Source: Artemisia argyi (Eukaryota; Streptophyta; Magnoliopsida; Asterales; Asteraceae). From it: a stretch of DNA of 64,000 nucleotides. The position numbers and the translations under genes are program-made. Numbering within the stretch: the stretch's first letter is position 1; each line of letters opens with the position of its first letter. Location: NCBI GenBank assembly GCA_030686995.1, contig CM060704.1:110614542-110678541 (forward strand). The letters run 5' to 3'. The notes beneath the pieces were generated by a model. The model had not been told where the DNA came from. It saw nothing but the letters and a program-made list of their open reading frames with translations, and made no database searches. Of the stretch, positions 46,001 through 57,100 are shown in pieces.

Positions 46001-49000
46001 ATGCTTCATCAAGAGATTGTTGTTTCTCAAGCTTCTAATGGGATTGTAGTACAAGAACTTCTCAAGAGATGGTCAGACTTAAAGACAGGAGGTGATTTGT
46101 TTAGAGACGTGCTTTAACCCTTTACTCACTCTATAGTTAAGCACATTTCATCCAGTGGTCTAGCATATTCCGAACTACTATGAATCATTAATCTGCTAAA
46201 TCATTGATGAGGAGTCCAGCAAGGTGTTACTACAAGCATGTCTTTATCACCATCTTCTCTGCAGTAGGTTTATGTGTCTCCTTCCATGTATCTGCTTTGC
46301 GCATGACAAACTCACGACTATCACAGACTTTCAGTTCTTTGGCAAAAAGGTCATTGCATGTCCTTTTTGAGGGGGAGAATTTGCGCAAGTTTCCTAGCGA
46401 TTCCGTCTCCTGTAGTGTGAATCTTTGCAGTTCCGGTTTCAACAATTCAGGATTCAGTGGATCAGTCTCTAGAGGTTTGCTCACTCTTTAGCGACTATCT
46501 CTAACTTATTGGCAAGTTACTAAGTGATGAGATTCGTGTGATTAGTTAATCATTTTGCAATTAGTGAATTGTTGTAACTTAAGTCGTTTCGATAAATCAA
46601 ATTGTTATCTGACGTTGTGAGTTAATCCTTACGACTTGACTAATCTCAATTTGATATATTGTAACTTGACTTGTCACGACATGACACTTAGTGCGAATTG
46701 TGACTCATCCGGTATCTCTCTCTAAGTTTAACTTGTTGAAGATATCTTCCGGTTTCTTTTGTTGACTTTAGTAAAATCCCTAGAAAGCAACATTTCTCGG
46801 TTTAAGTCACATAAGTTGTAAAATCCCGTTTGAAGATATTGAGATGTCAACTGTTTCGGATGACATTCAAGCAGCTGGTTCAGACAGCTATGTTTGATTG
46901 GTCTGACTATGAGTCTTGGGCACTCCTAAGAATTTGCGCATGTTTCTTCTCACTTTGATTGCTCAACCGCACAAAATGATCACGAAGCTAATTTGGTATC
47001 CCTTGCTTGAGGGTAAAGTTGGATTTCACGAAAGAGTATACCTATTTTATCTTGAAATCGGGGATGGTTGGATGCAGGATTTCAATGATAGCTTGCTCGC
47101 GCATATGATGTAAGTTGAAGACTTGGGTTATCTAGTTTCCAGATGTCGGGGTGGATGGTTGAAGACCTGGTTAACTATCACTTAAAGGAGTTACGTTATT
47201 GTACTCAGTGTCACACGTTGATGACGTTGTGGATAATCGCAAGAGGTGATGATTGTCTCATACTTTGTCAAGATAGTATTGAGTACTTAGAGATTTGCAT
47301 GGTTCACAAATTCTCTACACCGTTCTTCCTAAAACAATGCAAGCTTAGGTAACAAATTTGAGTAACTCTACTTCATTTTCAAGATTGGTATATCGGGTTC
47401 CTTCATCATGTGGTCAAAATTGTTTGTGTTCAAGGTTGGTTAATTGGACAAAGACTTTAAAATTGTGATGTGATCTGTAATTCTCACCTGATATTCTTAA
47501 CCCAAACCGATGTTTGCCATAACCAAATCAGTCATGCCACATTCAACCTGTTACTATCTCACAGTTTCTTCTTGGTTTTGTAAAATCCCGCGAAAGTACT
47601 TATTTCTCGGTTTAAACTATAGATTTGTAAAATCCCGTGATGATGGGCTATGTGCTCTTGACCATGGTCGGGTTAAAACCATTATCAAAGTTCAGCCATA
47701 ACATCACAAATGGCTGGATTGAGGCATTGAATTGACAAAATGTGACTACGGGGTTAGTTCAGTATTATTTATTTGAGGCTGAAGTGAAATTTCATGGGTG
47801 CGTGTACTTAGTATCTGAAGATATCGGGGAGGCTGGATGAAGATTCTTCGAGATCCTTGTTCGAGCTTTCAATACAATGACAAGGACTTGGATATCTAGT
47901 TATTTCTTCTTTCTCTCTATTGCAAAATAACTATCACTTTAAGGAGTCACGTTGTAGTGCTCAGTGTCACACGTAGTTGTGGATATTCAAAAGGTGATGT
48001 ACATCTTATACTTGATGGTTGGTTGGTTGAAGAGTATAGACTACTTAGGGATTCGATGTTGCACGAAGTCTCTGCACCGCTCTTTGTCTCGCATTAGTAC
48101 AAGTTTAAGTCACAAATTTGGGTCATATTACTTCGGTCTCAAGTTCATCATATTGGGTTTCACTCCATCTGTAGTCACGATATATATCCGACAGAATGAT
48201 AATGGGGTTGGTAATGAGTTAGCAAGAGAGTAGAAGAAAAGAGAGAGATGATGTCTGAATAAATCAGTTCAGGCCTCGTTCTTCAACGACTATGATGTTT
48301 GAACACCTCAGTTCAAGCCTCGGTCCTTAATGTCATCATTATGGCGTCTGCTGACAACTCTTCAGGCCCCGCTCATCAATGAAAAGAAAGGTGTACGATT
48401 CAGTGCACTTTATCTTCAAAAGAAGAGGAATCTTCTTATTTATGGCCATTCTCATCAACATGTTCATGCTCTTTCCGTGCTTATTCTGTTTTCAAGTGGA
48501 TCGGCGCATATTGGAGTATTCTATTATTCACTTATTCAACCAAAACTTGCATTCGACAGGCATATGCAATTTTTGAGGGGGGGGGGGGGAAAGGGTGAAT
48601 AAACAACATGTCAGTCCTCAAGAACCGTCAAGTGGAACTTCCAACCGTTGATGGTATTCATATTCACTAGTTCAATCATCAAAAATTGCAGTTGGCTGGC
48701 ATATGCAATTTTTGAGGGGGGGAAAGGGTGAATATTAATCTACATGTTGGATGATGATTGAGAAATGGTCATACGACTCCTGAATACGTCAGTTCAGGAG
48801 TCGTGCAAACCATGGTTCTCCAACACTACATCTTCCTCTCTATTAAGGTGTTGAAGAACATGGTCATGGAATGCTAATCGACTTAGTCTCACGGGCTGAT
48901 TCAATCAGTAACAAAGGGTTTCTAGTCAATGCTTCATGTATACGTCATCAGGCTACATGTACACATAATGATGATGATTCCGATTAATCGTAACCATCAT

Positions 49001-49886
49001 GGGGGAGAGAAATGTGTACACCAACGACGCATAAAAGGTTCACGTGATCGGGCTTAATCGTGTATTCCGGTGTTGAAAAGCCGCAGAGATGATCAGTGGT
49101 TCAACTTGTTACCTTGGTATTAACGTTTCACTGTTACGTCATGGTATGATTAATCGTAACCATCAGGGGAGAGAGAATGTGTACATCAAGGACGCACAAC
49201 AGGTCTACGTGATCAGGGCTTAATATCCAAGGATGGATACATTCTATAGATGATCAGTGGTTCAACTTGTTACTCTGGTGTTATACTAAAGACTGAAGAA
49301 GGTCGAGTCGTCAGTCTATTCTTTATTCTCGGTTGGGTGTTATCGTCTCATGTGTGCGCTGCGGGCTGATGGGTTATATGTAAGGTTACTGGAAGGCATT
49401 TGGTGAGATGAAGATGGTTGGTATTCTGTTCCTCCATATTGGGCAATCTTGAAGTAGGTCGTGTCTATTGTCTTCTCTACATTCTCCGCTATGTGAGTAG
49501 AAGACTAAAGACGGCATGTATTTGGTTATCAAAAGACCTCTTCATATTATGGGTGTTCGTCCAAAGTCTTCCTTCTATTGTGGGTGTTCATCGGAAAGGT
49601 TGTCAGGATTGGGGGAGAGCACTAATTAGGGGAGAGTGTAATGCCTGTATTATTCCCTGGTCAAATGTGCTCACGTTACTCTTCAGCATGTCAAATGATG
49701 GAAGCGGAGAAAAGTCTGGAAGCTGAGGAGTAATGATTTTGGTGAAAGTTTAAGAGATGTTGACTACATACTTCTACAACGAGCTGAACGACAATCTCAT
49801 TTTGATGCTCATGTCAACATCTCCTTAAACTATTTGGTATCCTTTGTACATATCTTATACCAATACGTAAATAGAAAAATATAAAA

Positions 49887-49923
<37 letters not shown>

Positions 49924-52900
49924 CATAAATTTTAGAAAATTATAAAAACCAAAAATATTCTTCTAACGACATGTCTCTTGTGTAATCAATATTATGTACG
50001 TTTCTAGAAATGTCATTCAATAATGACACGGAATCATACATATGCTTGAGCAAGAGTTTTTCGGTTTCAAATAAAGTTTTTTTTCTAAAACATGTCGTCT
50101 CTCAAAACATTCTTAAAATTATGGCTTACAGTCACTTCAGGCTGTAACCCGAACTTCAAAATATGGCTTGTAGTCATTTCAGGCTACAACCCGGTCTTCA
50201 AAAATATGGTTTGCTATTACTTCAGATAGCAACCCGGTTTTCAAAATAAGGAAAACACGTCACCAAAAAGACGGTTGTTCCTTGCAAAGGGTGCCGTTCA
50301 TCCGAGCGTGAATTACTTTATATTCTTGCACCCTCGATCTGATGTACGCTTAAGTGCATCATTTCTGGCAAAAGAAGAGAAGTCTTCTTTACATCTCAAA
50401 TACTTTTCCTTCAAAGATTCGTCGGGAAAGTATTTGCTCCAAACTTGGTGGTACCATGGTTTTTGAAGATCAAACAAACTTGAAAAGTTGTTTAAAATTT
50501 ACCACTCAATCGATGCTATAAGAATTAATACTTTGTGCAAAATGTTTAATTTTAAAATGTGTCATCGATTGAGGGGGAGAATGATTTCAAAAACTATACA
50601 TCATCAAAACAATGATCTTTGTGCATAACTACAAGTGGATTAAGTGCAAGTGTTATGTGTTAGTATATGAATTTTTCATGAGTTTATCGCTAAACTCTAA
50701 ATCATTTATAAACTCATCATCCCTAACACATAACATACTTCCTCAAGGATTGAGGGGGAGCTTAAGTGTCGTCTCAAAATCAGTCCTTCTTAAAACATGA
50801 CGCATCTTTCTCCCAAAATCTCTAAACTTATTTAAATCACTTGAGATCACAAATCTCAATTGGTTTGAAATTTTTGATCGGGGGAGAAGATGTGATTTAA
50901 ATATGAAAAACTGATTAGAATGTGATGTTTTGAACCAAAACCCAAATATATGCTCTTCCCTATGTGCTAAACTCCTTTGTTATATCAATGCACATTTTGA
51001 GGGGGAGCAAATGGTTTGTGAAAAAGGATCCTTGCATCTTACGAGATCGAGACTCAGATTTGACTCATGAATTGACGAAACACTAATGTCCTGAATCGAA
51101 AGGACTAGTCCTGGACGGGTAATAACTTCAAGCTGGTTCAACCAGTGATGTAAGCGTGTCTCGAAGAGGACTAGTTCAAGTAGAATGTACCGTTTCGAGA
51201 AACCTTGGGTGAACCTGATCGGGCCGGGTAATAACTTCAAGCTAGTTTATCTAGTGATGTAAGCGTGTCTCGAATGCCCGGTCATGATCATTTAAGGTAG
51301 ATCAATTCAAAAAGTGCAACTCTTTCCGACATGTGCAAATTTTCAAATCAATACGTATGAGCACATGTTAAGGGAGAACATTTGAAAATGATAAAACTCT
51401 CAATGTGTTAACAAAATGTATTTCTCAATCATAAACACGTTGAGAGAATTTTCAATGATTTGGTGTATGGCAACATAGGATAGTCATGAAGTTATAAGGT
51501 GGCTAAGGTTAGGAATACCGTCCTATGATCCGCCAGAGCTGGAGGGATCTACCCATGGACAATACCGAATAGATAGCATTAGAAAGTCCGTAGGTATGAT
51601 CATGAAAAAAGGAAAATTGTGAGAATGGGGAAAGAAGGGGTTGAAGAATGAAAAAGAAATGAAATATGAAAGGGTGAAAAGAAATAGCCCTCCAATTATT
51701 CAACCTTAAGGCAGAAACCGGGTTCAATTCATAATCTACTAATTGTTGCTAAGGCGACATTGGTATTGAAGACAAGTCGTCATGGACCCAGTGACGCACT
51801 GCACTAAACCTTCTAACTACTCAAGTTCTCTTAAAAGAACTTGTTTCATTCTCATGGGGAACCGGTGTAATCTATCGACTCATCTCTTAGAGATGGTTGA
51901 TATTGTAGCAGGAGACCTCTCCCTAATCTCCGCTTAGGAAAACCAAATGCACTTATTGAGTCTAGAGCCTCGAGATACATAAAAAGATCTCATAGGAACA
52001 CGTGCTACTTCTACCCTGGTTGTTCAATCATGAAGGACACCAGTGGTAAACTTATGAGTCCTACGCAGATCTTATCAATCTGCCTGAACATTTATGAGGG
52101 ATGTTGCGTTAGTAACTCCCAATGATTGAATGGAAATTCCTGCCAAGGTCAACATCAAGCAGCCCTGAAAGCAGGTCACTTCGGTAATTCCTCATGGATT
52201 ACGCTTAGTGGTCGTGGTGGTTTCAAATGGTCAACAGTCGTGGAGTGATCTCCAGCGACTCACCTAATCGTTGATATACTACGGTACGATCTTAAAAAGC
52301 CCTCTGTGGGTTTTCGATTAGGAACGGTCTTGGTAAGGATTAGAGAGAGTTTTTACACTCACACTATGCTGTTGACAATCTCTAATTCCAAACCTATAAG
52401 TACCGGATGATTTGTTGCTAATTGTCTACTTGCAGGAATTTCTAACGATTGCGGGTGATTGCTGAATAGATGCTGATCCGTCAACATATGCTCATACTTC
52501 AACTTCATAACTCAAAAGATATCATGATCATTGAATGGGCTTCAACCGTGCTTCCTCAACTCTGATGAAGAAGATCATGATCCTGAAAAGTGTGAGCATG
52601 CCAACACAAAGAGATTCATATCACATGGAGACGTTACTACTCCTAGATGACTTTCAAACATTCTTTTGGATGATGCAGCTGATGTTACTTCCAAAGATCA
52701 TCCATCACATTAAAGGTGTCATCTAGAGTCTTCCACTTAAAGCACAAAGATCTCTACTATGAAGAATCATATCCTATGAGCTACAGTGACGAAAGAATGC
52801 TTAAAGACCAAAGAGCTTAATTTCAAAGGTGACCTCGCTTAGGGGGAGATTGTTAGGAATACAAATATTCCTGTAAAAGTCTCGGTCACCTTAATATTGT

Positions 52901-54143
52901 AATAGCATTAAGTTAGCTCATAGTTAGTCTAGTTATTAGTTAGTTTAATATTTAGTTAGTTTTAGATTAAGTAACACCGTGAAAAAAGGACGGGCCTTTA
53001 CCCACTGTATACCTGATCCACAGCCCGGGTGTGGGTGTTTTATTAGTTATCTTGTAGGGACTATATATATCCCTCTCCACATGTGGAGAGGGTGAGCCTT
53101 TCATTTTTAATCTAATTTTTCTTTCTTCTTTTATCTCAAGGTTCCAAACTCTCTCTCTCTCTCTAGTTCTTGAATCTAACTCAAACATGGATATCATCTA
53201 CCATGAATTAAGGCCACCCGAATCTAGATGTTCATATTCTACATCAATTATAAATAAGATAAATACATAAAACATTTTCTTTTAGTAAAAATTATGAGCA
53301 CACTTTTCAATTCACCCTCACAATAAAAATCGACATGATCAATCATGTTTGACTCTAATTTAGAGAATCTTGATCCATAGCTTAACCAAATGCACGTTTT
53401 AAACACAAACCCCAACCCACTAGTCCAAACCCTTATACCAAACGGGGACTAAATTTATTATAGTAGTTAGAGTTTATTGTTATAACATTCACTTTAACGC
53501 TATTATTTAATGGGCCCTAAATGTATTATAGTAGTTAGAATTTATTATTATAACATGGGTTTTGCTAATCTTTGCCAACTGGGCAAACGATTGCTCGCAA
53601 CTATTTAATGTGTAATCAACGTATTTTAGAGCATCCACTATAATTTAACATTTAAATTGTCACCTTATGCAATATTATTAATTTACAAACTTTTTCATAT
53701 TATATATAAACTATTTCCATTATAAATAAAACTTTTGTAGGTAATTTATAAAATTTTCACATGCAATGTCATTAATCTATAAACATCTTCAAATGTTAGG
53801 GATGTTTGGTTAAACAAGGTAATGACTATGGGTATGGTAATTGGAATGGTTTTACAAACCCATCACACTTGGTGGGATTATAATACGTACTTTTGAAAGT
53901 TTGATACCCATATTCAAGTACCAAACTCACTAGCCAAACAAATACGATAAGAATGAAAGCCATTCCTTAATATCCATACTCTCAAACCAAACACCCCCTT
54001 AGACCTTTCATGCCATTTAGACTTGTAATGCGTCCTTACTATGGTACACAAATTATCAAACTGTCTTCCTAATTTTTATTTATCAAACCAATGCAAATTA
54101 AGGTATTTGAATTGCTTTATGCACTAGAATTGTTGTTATTTTT

Positions 54144-54188
<45 letters not shown>

Positions 54189-57100
54189 AATCCGACTACT
54201 AACCATTTGCTTCAAAACTATTCTAAAGGACCCAGAGAAGAATATCTCAAAATTGGTGTCCCACAATATGAAGCTTCCATTAAATGCAACTGGAAAGAGG
54301 CTGAAAATATTCTTACCAGTAAAGAAAACGAAGAGTTAGGGTTGGTAAGATGTAGTATTACTGAAAATGGGGAAACCGCACTTCACGTTGCAGCATCTGC
54401 AAAGGTTCCCAGAAAGGTGGAAAAGTTTGTGGCAAATCTGATAAAATTAATGACAAAGGAAGATTTGGAACTGGAAAATGCAAACTATAACACCGCCCTC
54501 TATTTAGCAGCTGCAGCTGGAAATATTGAGACGGTTAAAATTATGATGGAAAAGAACGACAAGTTGTTGTCAATCCCTGGTGGTGGTTCACAATATAGTA
54601 AGCCAGAAATGATGCCAATATATACTGCTGCCTTATTTGGAAATCATGAATTGGCAAGGTATATGTATGATAAATCTAATGATTTGACTGAAGGTTGTTG
54701 GACAAATAAAACTCGTGGTTGGCTTCTTGAGAAATGTGTCGACAATAATATGTTTGGTATGCATTCTAATTGCTCGTATATCTTGTCTTTAATATACTCG
54801 GTAAGTGTTTACTAGACTATCTTAGTTGGTCCAATACAAAATCAAGTATTTATTTTCAAATTAAATCATTAAAAGTATTTTTAAACAAAAGAAAATTATT
54901 TCATTGGCTAACGGTCAAAATTTGCACATTTTTCTAAAATTGTGTACTACTACTAAGTTTGTGCGTGGTGGTTCAATTACCACATGGCAACAACAATTTC
55001 ACTCCACCATTGACCATGCGTGGTCGGCCAAATTTGGGGATGGTTTGGTGATCGGCTTCACCAAACCAAATTATGGTGATTTTGTATGTGTGAGTGTGTT
55101 GTATGTTTATATTTAAGTCGGATATGTTTGTGTGGTGGGTTTCATGCTAATCTCTACGGTGGTTTTGTAGTGGGAGTGTATGGTGATGTCACACTGATGT
55201 GACTAAAGGCTTAGTAGCTGTATCGTGTGGATTATATATAGAAATCTTTTATAATAATACTTTTGTTTTGGCAATTGAGAAAAAGGAATTGGAACACAGG
55301 ACCAATCATTTTGTTCCACTTTGTCGCATTGCAAGATTTAGCAATATATTTGGTTCCCATATTCTGATTCTATACCCAATTGCCACCTATAATGTGTTTG
55401 GCAAAATTGAACTGATTGGCCGACTTAGTTTTATTGACTTAAGTGTGAAATTCTCATGGTCCATAATCTATTGGATGTTTTCAAAATTTTCACGTCCTCC
55501 TGATTTATCTATGTAAAATATTGTAATTCATTCTTAGTTTTGCTTGAATTATTGATTTTTGTTGGTTTTGTCATAACACTTTCCCTCACAAAACAATTGT
55601 CAAATATTTTCAGATATCGCACTGAAGATACTGGAAAAGCACAAAAGCCTTGCAAGTGATGGAAAACTTCTAGGTGTGTTGGCTCGCAAGCCTGATGCGT
55701 TTAAGGGCAAAAAATGTAATTTCATCTGGAGATTCATTGTCTGGGGTACGCATCTCTGTAATTTAGTTACGTAACAGCCCTAGTCATAATATATCACATT
55801 CATTTAATCATTTATATTATAGCAATAACGTTACCTTTTTTTTTAACGGCATATCAATCTAGTTAAGATCCGACATCATACATATATATATTCTGCTTGT
55901 AAATATTTGGTATTAACAATTTGTCATCTTTTCTGGTTGTTGATGTCAGTTTTTGCATTATGTAGTGGTAATGTGGGAACTTATGAGAAGGAAAGTGAAG
56001 CATTGCAATTACTGAAAGTTATATGGAAAGATATTGCGAAATATAAAAAGGAGGATATTGACCGTATATTCAGAGGCCCGCCTGATCCAGTTAAGCAAGA
56101 TGATAAGTCAGGTTTTGGAAAAGTCGTTCAAGTTGTGCAATTGCAAAACCTTGTTTCTGAACATGTTTCAAAAATGAAAGATGAAACCGCAAAGATAATG
56201 AGAGTGCTGCCTGCTTCGATTGATCAAGATATGAAGATGAGCAAGGTAGATCAATCTCTGCAACTACAACAGTTCATTTCTAAACAACTAGTGAAAATGC
56301 ATGTTGAAACCCAAAGCATAATCAAGGAAGGCACCAAGCAAGTTATTGAGATACAGAAGGCCATTTCTGAATATCTTCTAAACATGCATGTTGAAACCCA
56401 CAACATAATCAGAGGGCCGTCAGCTTCTGGACAGGAAGATCAAGCTCTGCGCCTACAAAACCTCATTTCTAAATATACTCCCATATTGCTTGTTAATACA
56501 CAAAGCATTATAAATAAAGGGCCTGCTGTACCAAGTTCAAAGTCAACATACTCTTCTCGGATGCTGTTTGTTGCTGCAGCAATGGGAAATACTAAATTTT
56601 TAGTTGAGCTCATTCGCCAATATCCTGATCTCATATGGAAGGTAAATGATAACGGGTTAAGTATATTTCACATTGCTGTCAAACATCGGCACGAGGGTAT
56701 CTATAACCTATTGTACGAGATAGGCGCAATGAAGGATTTGATAACTCCTCTCAGAGACGAGAATGAAAACAATATGTTGCATTTAGTTGGGGAGAGGGCA
56801 AAGAAAAAGCGACTCGAGGATGTGTCAGGTGTGGCTTTGCAAATGCAACGAGAGCTATTGTGGTTCAAGGTACATATACTCCTCTCCAATCTTTCTATTA
56901 TATTTCATGATGAGTAGACATATGGAAACTACGGTCTATCTACTTATGAGTATACCAGTTTGGGTGATTTTATCTTATATCTAAAATGGATCAAATAAAA
57001 AGAATTAGCTCAATGACGCATTACCCAATTTGTCCATCTGGCTAATTTGAGGATGTGCTTATAGTTTATAACTATTATAGTTTTTTTGCTGTAGGAAGTC

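Larger units (their letters stand above)
43875..53243 (+). mobile_element. LARD-type LTR retrotransposon without gag/pol, 9.4 kb
   Basis: LTRs at 43875-44275 and 52851-53243 both run TGTTAGGAAT..TTCTACA. The 5-bp duplication TCAAT lies at 43870-43874 and 53244-53248. A primer-binding site follows the 5' LTR, and a polypurine tract (agggggagat) precedes the 3' LTR. The LTRs differ at about six bases plus the length of a CT repeat, so insertion is fairly recent. The 8.6 kb interior has no ORF over about 102 codons and no recognisable gag, protease, integrase, RT or RNase H. This fits a large retrotransposon derivative mobilised by a partner; primer-binding site and LTR style suggest copia, which is an inference. 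It lies in intron 2 of gene 3, same strand. Confidence 0.85.
43520..53450. mobile_element. Possible Harbinger-like MITE split by the LTR element
   Basis: gggccgattggtttatatat near 43525 and the reverse of ..cccttataccaaacgggg near 53445 look like degenerate inverted ends of the gccCGTTTGGT family. The retrotransposon would then have landed inside it. Ends and target duplication are unclear. Confidence 0.3.

Noticed and set aside
48330..48602. ORFs of 65-100 codons in the LARD interior as remnants of gag/pol
   Set aside because: No CCHC, protease, integrase or RT motif in any of them; the lengths are what chance gives in this composition.
55614..55745. A frameshift in the A run of gene 3 exon 4
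   Set aside because: I first suspected one extra A, but the unshifted frame is open, the exon length is a multiple of three and both junction phases match the neighbours.
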